From assembly GCA_021234155.1 (NCBI GenBank), contig JAJEKV010000065.1:6057903-6121902 (forward strand): a stretch of DNA of 64,000 nt, given 5' to 3'. This document shows positions 1 through 9,501 of this stretch, in pieces (within the stretch, counting starts at the first letter, position 1; each line of letters opens with the position of its first letter). Made by a program: the position numbers and the translations under genes. The notes below the pieces were generated by a model, which made no database searches, was not told the DNA's origin, and saw only the letters and a list, made by a program, of their open reading frames with translations. The DNA is from Isoetes taiwanensis. Taxonomy: Eukaryota; Streptophyta; Lycopodiopsida; Isoetales; Isoetaceae.

Positions 1-354
1 TGGAAGTCTTATATACATACTTCATGACGTATTTATGAGAGAACAGTCTTGCATGAGGAGGGTCTTTACATGACCAGGCTTTACGTGCTTCCTGTTGTTC
101 GGATCTAGTTTTAATGGATTGATAGATCTAATTTTTGTTCGACCGACGTTCCTTTGTCGGTGCTCTAGTTTAAAAACTGAGACTATAACGAAAGCTTCTA
201 ATGCTTTTGGTCAAGCTTTTATGTGCCGTATTGCTCAGTTGTCTGGGAGACTGTAGGCTATGCAATTCATTTTTTGAAGCAAGTTTATCTTGCCTTGTTT
301 CATCTAATGAACCTCCCATCCCCATTACAGGTTGTGATTTAAAACACACCAACA
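1..354 (+). other. Upstream region and probable 5' UTR of the PI4K gamma gene
   Basis: No protein-coding signal is visible. A pyrimidine-rich stretch ending in CCCATTACAG at 321-330 looks like a 3' splice site, so the last 24 bases before the start codon may be the second part of a 5' UTR split by an intron. The donor and transcription start would lie further upstream and I cannot place them. The intron is an inference from the acceptor-like sequence only. Confidence 0.4.
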
Positions 355-2196
355 ATGTCTAGGACTTCCGTGCAAGTACAGAAGCCTCTGGCTATTCCTG
401 ATTTAACATATGGGGCTGGGGCGCTTGCTGTTCTTCGTGAGGTGGGTAGACGCCGAATTTTTGTACAAACAGACACTGGCAACGTGCTAGGACTTGAATT
501 AGATAGGTCTGAGACTGTCCAAGCATTAAAAAAGAAGGTGCAGGCTGTGCTCCATGTTCCCACAGAGCAGAGTGCACTCGTATTTGGTGACCATGTTATT
601 GAGGACGATTTGAGGGAAGTGAGAAATGACTCCCCTCTACTCTTAACTAGAGGCCTTCATAGAAGCTCCTCCAGTCCTTGTCTTTCTCCCACTAGTTTAG
701 ATTTTTCGGAAGATAATTGGAGCCAGCCGCTTGAAGTTGTTGCTGGTTCAGGCTGTTCTAAGATTAAGCCTTTAATAAATGAGTCCTTAGAAGCATTGGA
801 AAATGGCGTTGACCCTATTCTTGCATCTGGAGGACTTGGGGGGGCATATTATTTTAGAAACAGTGATGGTGAGAGTGTTGCCATTGTGAAACCAACAGAC
901 GAGGAGCCATTTGCACCAAATAATCCAAAGGGCTTTGTGGGTAAAGTTCTAGGTCAGCCTGGTTTAAAAAGGTCTATTCGTGTGGGAGAAACTGGCATCA
1001 GAGAGGTTGCTGCTTATCTTCTTGATCATGATCACTTTGCTGGAGTTCCACCGACAGCTTTGGTCAAAGCGGTTCATTCTGTATTCAATGTAAACAAGAA
1101 TAATGTTAACACGATCAGTGGAACATTTCAAGGTGATTGTCCTGCCAAACTTGCTTCGTTTCAGCAATTTGTGAAGCATGATTGTGATGCAAATGAGATT
1201 GGTCCCTCAAGATTCCCAGTGTCAGCAGTACATAAAATAGGAATTCTGGATATCAGGATCCTAAATACTGACAGGCATGCAGGAAACATACTTATACGGA
1301 AGTTCAAAGAGGATGGTCGTCCTGGTGTATACATGCCAGAGTCTGTTGAGCTGATTCCCATAGATCATGGCCTTTGCTTGCCAGAATTTCTGGAGGACCC
1401 TTACTTTGAATGGTTGCACTGGCCACAAGCATCAATGCCTTTTTCAGAGGAAGAAGTGGCGTATATTGAAAATTTAGATCCTTATGAGGATGCAGAGCTT
1501 CTACGCAAAGAACTTCCAATGCTTAGAGAGGGATCATTGAGGGTGCTGGTGCTCTGCACGTTATTCTTGAAGAAGGCTGTCCGAGCTGGACTTTCTCTTG
1601 GAAATATAGGCTCAATGATGAGCAGGGAGCTAGATGAAGCTGAAAGTGAATTTGAGAAGATTTGCACCTTGGCAAAGCTGCAGGTTGATGAACATATTCT
1701 GGCAGAAGCTGATGAACTGGATGAACATGAAATCCATTTTCACCTGGACATGGACCAACAGGAGTCTCCCAAAAGGCACTTTGGTAAACCATGCCTCTCC
1801 CCCAGAGCGGCATTTTCTCGATGCTTTTCACTGCAAGATAGGCATTTGCTGGAGGAGGAAGTAAATGAGCAAGACACAACTGATGGCAAGTGTGCAATTG
1901 CAGAAAATGTACATTATGTGGGAATCCCAAGACACACAGACTACAAACATCATTGGACAAATCAGTCTCATTTAAGGAGGTTCATCACCATGCCTGCAAC
2001 TCGTGGCAGTAGAAGATTGAGTAACGCGGAGGGCATAACAGGTGATGCAAAGCCTTTGATGCTTGCTGAAATGACTGAAGATGTATGGGGCCTGTTTGTT
2101 AGTTATTTTGAGGATCAGTTAGAACTAGTGCTGGGAAGCTGCAAATCTGAGAATGTTACTCGTGTTCATAAGTTGGGAACCTCTTGCATGTTCTGA
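355..2196 (+). CDS. PI4KG: Phosphatidylinositol 4-kinase gamma (ubiquitin-like domain plus PI3/PI4-kinase domain)
   Basis: An uninterrupted 613-codon ORF with the layout of plant type II PI4K gamma proteins. One ubiquitin-like domain lies at about residues 34-100. The kinase domain begins near residue 157 with the glycine-rich GGLGGAYYF (nucleotide-binding loop) and VAIVKPTDEEP (candidate lysine). The catalytic loop ILNTDRHAGNIL is near residues 301-312, and the metal-binding DHG (in IPIDHGLCLPEF) is near 337. The C-terminal tail is Ser-rich and variable. In this family the enzyme phosphorylates phosphatidylinositol at the 4 position or acts as a protein kinase on ubiquitin-pathway partners. 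Which applies here cannot be read from sequence. The start is supported by a good context (A at -3) and by the conserved N-terminus; the coding region has no introns. No target peptide or membrane segment is evident. All key kinase motifs are intact, so it is probably functional. Confidence 0.93.
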   Translation: MSRTSVQVQKPLAIPDLTYGAGALAVLREVGRRRIFVQTDTGNVLGLELDRSETVQALKKKVQAVLHVPTEQSALVFGDHVIEDDLREVRNDSPLLLTRGLHRSSSSPCLSPTSLDFSEDNWSQPLEVVAGSGCSKIKPLINESLEALENGVDPILASGGLGGAYYFRNSDGESVAIVKPTDEEPFAPNNPKGFVGKVLGQPGLKRSIRVGETGIREVAAYLLDHDHFAGVPPTALVKAVHSVFNVNKNNVNTISGTFQGDCPAKLASFQQFVKHDCDANEIGPSRFPVSAVHKIGILDIRILNTDRHAGNILIRKFKEDGRPGVYMPESVELIPIDHGLCLPEFLEDPYFEWLHWPQASMPFSEEEVAYIENLDPYEDAELLRKELPMLREGSLRVLVLCTLFLKKAVRAGLSLGNIGSMMSRELDEAESEFEKICTLAKLQVDEHILAEADELDEHEIHFHLDMDQQESPKRHFGKPCLSPRAAFSRCFSLQDRHLLEEEVNEQDTTDGKCAIAENVHYVGIPRHTDYKHHWTNQSHLRRFITMPATRGSRRLSNAEGITGDAKPLMLAEMTEDVWGLFVSYFEDQLELVLGSCKSENVTRVHKLGTSCMF

Positions 2197-2510
2197 GAAG
2201 TGGAGAGGTTTTTTGAGTTTAGCTTGTAAATATGTTATGAGGCTTGTTGGTTCCGGAGCTCTTTCTCTTTCGAACTTTGCAGTTGAGGACTATGACTAAT
2301 TACTACAGTATGTAATGCAGTGATCTCTCAAAGTGACATGTATAGCTTGTATATGTAGCTAGCTACTGCACTGCTGAGCAATGTATGAATTGAACATCTG
2401 ATCATCTGATCTGACTTACTTTTGCTGGAGTTGTAAATATTCGTATTTGTAAACCGAATGCACCCTTTATTTGATAAAAGGCGTTTCTTAAAACGATGAA
2501 TGTAACCATG

Positions 2511-2516
2511 AATAAA
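2511..2516 (+). terminator. Possible polyadenylation signal of PI4K gamma
   Basis: AATAAA lies about 315 bases after the stop codon in an AT-rich stretch. Plant poly(A) signals are loose, so this is only a candidate. Confidence 0.3.
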
Positions 2517-3454
2517 AAGAACAGACAGGCTGTAGAGGATAGGATGAACGTACAGATCCAGAGTCAATGGGCTTTTGTTTGCTTGTGGGGTGTAGGACCG
2601 CATTGTGGGCTGGCTTTTTGGATGTGCACGTGACGTGATAAGATAAGATCTAGCGTAGTCGGTTACAAGACTAGTTTCGAGTTCTTTTCGATGGGTTTTT
2701 TTTCTTCCCAATATGAAATCAGGAAATGCGTAGGATTATTTCCGTCGAGAAGAATGTGGGGGATGATTTTGTCAGTTAAAAAAAGATGGTATCGCATTTA
2801 GGAGGTACGATATTTTGGTCCCGACAAAAACAATTCCATTCTTTGGTTTTGCTCTTTTTTCTTCGGTAATGAATACTTAGTGAGAATTACTGCATTATTC
2901 TACTCGTTTTAAATCCCATAAATGTCCTCCCTCTGTGTACGGCGGTGCTTGCGGCGGTGCTGCTCAAGCTTTCTTTCGGAAGCATTTCTTCCCCAGGGTT
3001 TCTTAGCATAGGGTTTCTAGCAACGCCATGCCATAGCCGAGTTCTCACCAACATAGGGTTTTCGCATGGTTCTTAGCACATAACACAAGGTTTCAAGCGA
3101 ATCTGCACCAACAAAGATCTGCACCAAAAGAGGTTTATCCATAGTCGTTGCCGACCGAGAACAAATAGGAACAAAAGAAAGCTTGTGATCATAGCGGCCA
3201 TTTTTTTGCTATGCTATGAATCTGGTAGCTCCATTTTTTAGCACCGGGTTTCTTAGCACAGAGCAAGTCTTCTTTGCTTGCGATCTAGTCGACTATGCCT
3301 TCTATACGCCTTCTATCCCTTCTATATTTTGTGTAGTGCCGCCATAGTAGGGAGATCTGATGCTCGCCATAGTCGGGAGATTTAAGATTAGAACTGCTGT
3401 TAACTGGTCATATTCTCGCTAACAGTTCATTATGTAAGGGAAGTTCTTTGTCTT
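2517..3454. other. Intergenic DNA without a recognisable gene
   Basis: No ORF resembles a known protein. Between about 2990 and 3260 short phrases such as GGTTTCTTAGCACA and TCTGCACCAA recur in degenerate form, suggesting old repeat DNA. I see no LTR, RNA gene or intact element. Confidence 0.4.
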
Positions 3455-3575
3455 GGAATATTTCCTCAGGAATATTCCCTTGGTGGGCCGCCAAACTCAG
3501 CAGTGTTGCGGCTTCGCCGCATGGGCGTCGCCTCGTCTGGGGCTCCGCCTCGGGAAATTCCCTCTAGGAATTTCC
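3455..3575. repeat. Cluster of three perfect short inverted repeats
   Basis: Three perfect hairpins lie within 121 bases. They are GGAATATT/AATATTCC (3455-3462 and 3471-3478), TGCGGC-TTC-GCCGCA (3507-3521) and GGAAATTCC/GGAATTTCC (3553-3561 and 3567-3575). The middle part is much more GC-rich than its surroundings. It could be part of a fold-back element or an element terminus; I cannot assign a family. Confidence 0.55.
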
Positions 3576-4715
3576 TCAACTAGAACTTTTTCTATTATAT
3601 AAGGAGGTGAGATGAATGAGATGAATGTTTCAACAAGAGTGATGTTGTACTGCTATATGTTCAAGAATACCAAGAGGTCATGGGACCATACAATGAGCTC
3701 GTACAACTATTACTATAAGGTAAAAGACCATTGCCTCCAAAGGCTTTTAAGGGAATTTTTTTTGCAATAATGATGATACTAGATAAGCAAATTGTGGTGA
3801 CTACCGAGAGTGGTGAGATTACTGAGGGCTCGACAATTAAAGACCACATTTAGAACCCTAAGCATCTAGAGGAAGTAAAGTATTATGTGCATGCCACATT
3901 GCCAATGCCTTCAAGGTGGTCCTTTGGATCCTTTTGTTTTTTATTTTTACTTTCTTTTCTTGTTTCAAGCTTTTGTCTCGGGTTGGTTAGTTTGCAAGAA
4001 AAGGACGATATTCTAGAGCAATAAATGTTTAAGTAAACAAAAATTTGAACCAATCTATAATTGGTTGAGACACGTGCATGAATGGTAAAAGGTTAGAATT
4101 CATGAACTAATAAAGTTTCGTTGGATAGAATGCATGAACTAATAAAGTTTTGTTGGATTGCTATTGTGTTTATGCTAATTATGTCTTGTTCTCATCAATC
4201 TAGAGGAAGGTTGTGGATGTCAAAATGGCTTGGAGGTTCAAATCCTCTTTAACTCTTATCTCTTTTGTCCTTATTTTTGTAAATCCTAAATGTGATGAGC
4301 ACATTGCATCAGTAAGCTTTTTTGAATTGTCAAGCCCTTGCTGTCAATCTTTGATTGTCCAACCAGGTCACACATGCGTGCTTTCTTGCTCTAAAGGCAA
4401 GATAAAGAGGCAAATAGTAGATGCTGGGTAATATGTATCACCTAACGAGATTAGAGATGTATTTTTATTTTTTTCGCATTGCTTAGATTGGTTCAAGTAA
4501 TTTAAAATGTTTCAACTTCCAGCTGAGCTTTTTTGCATGCAATGACATCGTTGTTGGAGCAGAGTCTTCAATGGAACAATGGAACAAGGGCTACTAAGAA
4601 GGTATTTGTTGCATATTTAAGAATTTGGTGCATCTATTTTAGTCCTGTTTTTACATTTTATTGGAGGCTGAGTTAGAAAATGTTTGCCGTCTACATTGCA
4701 GGTATTCGTCTTCTA
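3576..4715. other. AT-rich DNA flanking the copia insertion; no gene recognised
   Basis: Short open stretches occur (for example a run at about 3780-3850 and a 72-codon ORF at 4213-4431), but none resembles a known family. A tRNA B-box-like GGTTCAAATCC sits at about 4233 without a cloverleaf around it. This DNA may be the left part of the Helitron whose 3' end is at 11657, but that is unproven. Confidence 0.3.
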
Positions 4716-4720
4716 CTTCC
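4716..4720. repeat. Left target-site duplication of the copia element (CTTCC)
   Basis: The pentamer CTTCC directly precedes the left LTR and recurs directly after the right LTR at 9497-9501, as expected for copia integration. Confidence 0.9.
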
Positions 4721-4923
4721 TATCAATAATTAGACATAGAATAGAGATATGTATTGATGGATATGGCAAGAATCAGCCCTTGCCGTGGCGTACAGAATAG
4801 AACAGTTATTTGGGTGTAGAACACCCGATTACATCAGACTCAGGAATTAGGGACGCGACCATTTGAGATGACGTGGATGCCATCCTGGAATTGCTGACTG
4901 GACTGTCATGCATATTCGTCACA
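4721..4923 (-). repeat. Copia 3' LTR (left on the plus strand)
   Basis: 203 bp, read on the minus strand from TGTGACGAATATG to ATTATTGATA. It matches the LTR at 9294-9496 except at three positions. The end of the Pol reading frame runs into it (stop at 4806). Confidence 0.95.
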
Positions 4924-6757
4924 CTCCCACTTGCTTGCAGTCCAGTTGAATCTTCATTCCTGTAACCTGCATCCAGAACTCCAAGTGCTCTTCTGTGTTT
5001 CTCAAACTTCTCCTTGGCTAGAGGTTTAGTGAAAATGTCTGCTACCATGTCCTCCGTGCCAATAAACTGCAGAATGAGAACTTCTTCTTGTACTTGCTCT
5101 CTTATAAAATGGTATTGAGTCTGAATGTGCTTTGTTCTTGCATGATATCTCGGGTTCTTTGTAAGTGCAATTGAACCTTGATTATCACTGTATATCATTG
5201 TTGGATCTGCCACACTGTCATGATGCAATCCTTCCAAGAACCTTCTCAACCATATCGCTTCCTTGGCTGCATGAGTGGCTGCTACATATTCCGCTTCCGT
5301 GCTGGATAATGCCACCGCTGACTTGCTTCTTCGAACTCCATGAAATTGCAGCACTGCCAAGGTGGTAAACATAACCAGAAGTGGATCTTCTAGTATCCCA
5401 ATCTCCCCGCCCAATCAAAGATCCGTGTATCCCCGCAAGTTTTGGTGACCCCGCTTGCTTCAAAACACAAGTTGAATTGGGTTGTTCCTTTCGATATCTC
5501 ATAATTCGCTTGACACACTTCCAATGTCGCTCTCGTGATTGTCCATGAACTGTGACACTACTCCCACCGCATAAGCAAGATCAGGCCTAGTACATACCAT
5601 CGATAGATCAAACATCCAACCGCCACGGTATGGTACTTGCCGCATATGCTCATATTCTTCTCTCGCCTTAGGTGATTGCTCTCTTGACAATTTCATGCCC
5701 TGCCTCCATTGGTGTTGCTATTGGTTTACAATCTTCCATTCCAAAGCGAGACAAAATGTCTAGGATATAACGACTCGGTGACATCATAATCTTTCTACTC
5801 CCCTGCCTCGAAATCACTTGTATCCCCAAGCAATAATGTATATCACCTAAGTCTGTCATTTCAAACCGAAAGCATGCAAATGCAATTTGACTCAAGAAAG
5901 AGCATGCAATTGATTGCTTAGAATAATGCAATCGCCGACATAAACCGCAACAATAACAAAACTCATTGATCCCTTTTGCCGCATTATAAACATTGCAATC
6001 GCTTCTATTTCTCTCAAATCCCAAGGATGTCAAATAGCCATCAATCAAACGATACCACATCCTCTGAGATTGCTTCAGCCATAAATTGCACCTGCTCACT
6101 TTTGCAAACTAGGCGTTCTGCTCCATGTTGCACATAGCCTTCAGGTTGAGTCATGTAAATATCTTCGTCTAACTCACCATTTAAGAAGGCCGTCTTGACG
6201 TCCATCTGATGAACTTCAAGATCAAACACTGCTGCAAACTGAAGCAATGCACGAATGGAAATAAGTTTAACCACATGTGAGAATGTTTCTGTGAAATCCA
6301 AGCCTTCAACCTGTGTAAACCCGCAAGCAACCAGCCTTGCTTTGAACCGCTCAATGGAACCATCTGCTTTATATTTAACTTTAAATAGCCATTTGCAACT
6401 TACTGGTCGTCTTCCAACTGGCAACGGTTGCAAACTCCAAGTTCCATTTCGTTGAAGAGATTCAAACTCTGCATTCATGGCTGCTCTCCATTCTTGTGCA
6501 TACGGTCCCGGCATAGCAGCTGCAAGAGTAGGTGGTTCTTCCACAATAGTACTTGCTGCCATAAGCATCTTGCGCTTCCTAGAATGGGATTGAGCTGCCG
6601 CCTCTTGTGATCTAGCAGTGGGTCTGCTAACACGGCCAGACTTAGTCATTGTAGGTGCAGATCTGAATCCTCCCCCATTCCATGGAGGTCGTTGAGGCTG
6701 AGTTCCCTCGTCAACTCCCACTTGCTGGAAATTAGATGGAAGACTTGGCTGACCCTA
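4806..6757 (-). pseudogene. Copia Pol C-terminal half: broken reverse transcriptase and RNase H
   Basis: The RT begins near 6430 with WLFKVKYKADGSIERFKARLV and continues with MDVKTAFLNGELDEDIYM (motif A region), all in one frame as far as about 6100. The frame then shifts near 6100 and again around the active site. The catalytic tetrapeptide at 5931-5942 reads YVGD, with Gly where family members have the first Asp, and it is out of frame with its surroundings. RNase H pieces follow in two further frames: DTRRSTSGYVYHLGSAAISW, then ALSSTEAEYVAATHAAKEA and DMVADIFTKPL. The frame ends inside the 3' LTR. An in-frame TAG at 6755-6757 interrupts the region just before RT. The piece is clearly non-functional. 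Confidence 0.9.
4924..4932 (-). other. Polypurine tract of the copia element
   Basis: On the minus strand the purine-rich AAGTGGGAG lies immediately before the 3' LTR. This is where the plus-strand primer is normally made. Confidence 0.75.
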
Positions 6758-7757
6758 TAACACTGACCGTTGGGACCCAAAATCTGGCCCACTTGCATGC
6801 TCATTTGGAAGGGAATCTGATAGAAGATTCAGAGGAAGCAACTCTTGATCTTCTTGCTCCGCCAGATCAGGCTCATCTTCTAGGATTACTGCATCAATGT
6901 CGGCTGGAACTGATGGAATTACAGCAGCCCCTATCAAAGTCCTTATATGTCAAATGCTCCCGCAAGACCACATCTCTGCTATGGAAGATTCGGTGATCAT
7001 GAATGCCATACAGCTTATAGCCTTTGATTCCTTCCGTATAACCCATGAACACAGAAACCATAGCCTTATAATCCATCTTCTTTCTCTTCTCCTTAGGAAT
7101 GTGGGCATATGCTAAGCAGCCAAAGATCTTCATATCTCCAACATATGGCTTCTTCCCTGTCCACAATTCTTCTGGGGTCTTGCCATGAATGGAAGCTAAG
7201 ACTCTATTGCGGATATAGGCTGCTGCAAGAATAGCTTGCCCCCAAAAGACTTGGGGTAAACCAGAATAGGCCAGCATGCACCTAGCAGCTTCTACTAATG
7301 TGCGATTCATGCGCTCAGCTATGCCATTCTGCTCAGGTGTGTAAGGATTTGTAAACTGCTGCTGAATACCATGCTCTTGACAATAAGAGACAAACACGTC
7401 TGATGCATACTCCCCTCCTCCATCAGTATGAAGCACTTTAAGTGAGCGGCCAGTTTCTACCCTCACTCTAGCATGATAGATCTTAAACATGGACAATGCT
7501 TCCGATTTTCTAGCTATTAAGTAAACTGTTACTTTTCTAGAAAAATCATCAACGAAGGTAATGAAATACCTCTTATGGCCAAATGTCTCTATGGAGATGG
7601 GTCCGCATATATCACTGTGGACTCGCTCTAAAGCAGCAACTGCACGCTCACTCTGGCCTTTAGGAAATGTGCTCCTATGATGCTTGCCGAGAATGCATGC
7701 CTCACAATGAGGTGACTTCTTGAAATTTGTGATTGTTACGCCCTCTATTAAGGCCTG
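6758..7757 (-). pseudogene. Copia integrase core, one frameshift downstream
   Basis: From about 7700 the minus strand reads the HHCC end (CEACILGKHH) and then the DDE core: VHSDICGPIS (first Asp), LHTDGGGEYAS (second Asp) and TPEQNGIAERMNRTLVEAAR (Glu). It ends with the FGCLAYAHIPKEKRKK and VFMGYTEGIKGYKLY segments of the copia integrase C-terminus. The core is intact over about 270 codons. A frameshift near 6937 joins it to the variable linker (6755-6937). It is separated from the upstream pre-integrase piece only by an in-frame TGA at 7758-7760. Confidence 0.9.
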
Positions 7758-8184
7758 TCACTGCATCTCCACAATTGCCTGATGATTCAAATGCCCTAGT
7801 CTCTTATGCCATAACTCCAGCTGCGCATTCTCTCCTTGAACCATCATCATTCTTGCTGATTCAACCTGCTGCTTTGGTATGACATGGGCATCCAGCTTAT
7901 ACAAAGAGGCATAGCGGACTCCTGAGGCCATAATCTGGTTGTCTTCTGATACTATTTGGCAACCATATTGCTGAAAGTTTACTGCATATCCCAAATCAGC
8001 CAATGCTCCTACAGATAGCAAGGTTTTTGTAACTCCAGGCAGATACAAAACTTTCTGAATTGTGCGCATAACTCCATTTGCAAGAGAAACTTTCATACTG
8101 CCTAGTCCAAGAATAAGGTGCCCAAAATCGTCTCCCAACATGACCCTTCTTATACCTGGCATGGGTTGAAGTTCCTGAAAGTAA
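7758..8184 (-). pseudogene. Copia protease remnant and pre-integrase region
   Basis: The ORF covers the region after the protease active site (VLYLPGVTKTLLSVGALADL) and the pre-integrase motif LWHKRLGHLNHQAI. The protease catalytic Asp-Ser/Thr-Gly box expected between the gag zinc knuckle region and this segment is absent. Only about 23 bases separate the gag stop from the first codons of this ORF, and the frame changes there. A deletion of the active-site segment is the simplest reading. The ORF ends at an in-frame TGA after which homology continues in the same frame. Confidence 0.85.
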
Positions 8185-9069
8185 TCATCTCTTCATGAAA
8201 CTTCTCTCATCCTCAATCTCTACATTGAAGGCCTTCTCTTTGCCTTTGTCAGATCGAGTAGGGCATTCTCTTGCATAATGGCCAGGTTGCTTGCAGTGAT
8301 TACACACCCCTTTCCTCTTTCCCATGGCTGATTTTTGCGGAGGATTACCACTTAGAGATGCCCTCTTCTCCTGATGACTGCTGCTGCCACTACTACTGCC
8401 TCCATTATTCTTGTTCACCTTAGCTCCTCTGCTCTCATTGCTTCGTTTAAAGGATTGCATTCTCTGTTTGGCAAACATTGCAATGGAAGATGTATCTCCT
8501 TCCTTTAATCTCCTTTCTTCTTCTAACAATGAGGCAATAATCTGATCCAGACTAAGGCCCTGAACAATCTGCATTGTGGTCACTACATGCCCATATGATG
8601 GAGGAAGACTATGAAAGAGAACTGCTTTGGCATCCTCCTCATCTACTGCAGCAGCAATTCCAACCAATTGGTGAAGTAATGATCTCAGTTTATTCACATG
8701 TTTTGCCAAATTCTCGCCTTCTGCCATACGCAGTTCAAAGAGCTGCTTCTTTAAGAGGACCTTGGAATGCTTGGCTTGAGCTCCAAATATTTTATCCAAG
8801 GTCTCCCAAACTTCTTTGGCACTTTTAGAGAAATCAGCATGATGAATTTGAGAGTCACTAAGGCCAAGACCGATAATTGCCATTGCTCTCCGATTCTTCA
8901 ACTGCCATTTCACCAAGTCTGCTGCTTCATCGGGCTTCTTCTCAGATTCATCTACCACACCAAAAAGATCTTTCTCAATCAGGTGAAACTTCATTTTTAC
9001 CTGCCAGGTATGGAAATTCTTCCCATTAAATTTCTCAATCACATACTTTCCCCCTGAGATTGATTCCAT
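8185..9069 (-). CDS. Copia Gag (nucleocapsid) ORF
   Basis: 294 codons, open throughout. The N-terminal part has the copia Gag signature FNGKNFHTWQVKMKFHLIEK, followed by the helical UBN2-type domain (VWETLDKIFGAQAKHSKVLL, ELRMAEGENLAKHVNKLRSL). A basic Ser/Gly-rich linker precedes one CCHC zinc knuckle, CNHCKQPGHYAREC (C-X2-C-X4-H-X4-C), near residues 256-269. Gag forms the virus-like particle and packages element RNA. The start lies about 225 bases inside the 5' LTR edge. This is the only undamaged ORF of the element; it stops at the point where the protease deletion begins. Confidence 0.9.
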   Translation of the reverse strand: MESISGGKYVIEKFNGKNFHTWQVKMKFHLIEKDLFGVVDESEKKPDEAADLVKWQLKNRRAMAIIGLGLSDSQIHHADFSKSAKEVWETLDKIFGAQAKHSKVLLKKQLFELRMAEGENLAKHVNKLRSLLHQLVGIAAAVDEEDAKAVLFHSLPPSYGHVVTTMQIVQGLSLDQIIASLLEEERRLKEGDTSSIAMFAKQRMQSFKRSNESRGAKVNKNNGGSSSGSSSHQEKRASLSGNPPQKSAMGKRKGVCNHCKQPGHYARECPTRSDKGKEKAFNVEIEDERSFMKR

Positions 9070-9280
9070 CCTGATTCCATCCTGTTCTTCTGGAACTTGA
9101 TCTTTTAATTGAATCTTAGTCTTTCAAACACGGATTTTCTTCTGATTCTCCGCCTTTTCTTCTTCCTAAGATTTCGTTGGTGCAGCCTCTGATTTACTCT
9201 GATAATGGCCCTCTGAACCCTAAGAGCTTCTGTCAAATCCTTTTTCTGCTTCCTAGGCCCCATCTCTGTTCTCTACCATC

Positions 9281-9293
9281 TGCTCTGATACCA
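9281..9293 (-). other. Primer-binding site of the copia element (tRNA-iMet)
   Basis: On the minus strand TGGTATCAGAGCA follows the 5' LTR directly. This is the standard plant copia site complementary to the 3' end of initiator tRNA-Met. Confidence 0.92.
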
Positions 9294-9496
9294 TATCAAT
9301 AATTAGACATAGAATAGAGATATGTATTGATGGATATGGCAAGAATCAGCCCTTGCCGTGGCATACAGAATAGAACAGTTATTTGGGTGTAGAACACCCG
9401 ATTACATCAGACTCAGGAATTAGGGACGCGACCATTTGAGATGATATGGATGCCATCCTGGAATTGCTGACTGGACTGTCATGCATATTCGTCACA
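9294..9496 (-). repeat. Copia 5' LTR (right on the plus strand)
   Basis: 203 bp, the partner of 4721-4923, with the primer-binding site at its inner edge and CTTCC at its outer edge. Confidence 0.95.
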
Positions 9497-9501
9497 CTTC
9501 C
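9497..9501. repeat. Right target-site duplication of the copia element (CTTCC)
   Basis: Identical to 4716-4720. Confidence 0.9.

Larger units (their letters stand above)
4721..9496 (-). mobile_element. Complete but defective Ty1/copia LTR retrotransposon (4776 bp)
   Basis: The two 203-bp LTRs differ at three positions by eye and are bounded by the 5-bp duplication CTTCC. Reading the minus strand, the order is 5' LTR, primer-binding site, gag, pre-integrase region, integrase, reverse transcriptase, RNase H, polypurine tract, 3' LTR. Integrase before reverse transcriptase defines Ty1/copia (Pseudoviridae). The internal region carries a deletion that removes the protease active site, two premature stops and several frameshifts, so this copy cannot make a full Pol. 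Low LTR divergence suggests insertion fairly recent compared with the other elements here. It sits in non-genic DNA. Confidence 0.96.

Noticed and set aside
3591-3606. Helitron 5' end (TCTATTATATAAGG)
   Set aside because: It resembles the typical TC-plus-AT-rich start, but the base before it is T, not A, and no second copy is available to confirm it.
3430-3610. LTR of another retrotransposon
   Set aside because: It has a TATA-like stretch and inverted repeats, but no second copy, primer-binding site or polypurine tract is found nearby.
4180-4260. tRNA gene around GGTTCAAATCC
   Set aside because: Only a B-box-like match; no acceptor stem or anticodon arm can be drawn.
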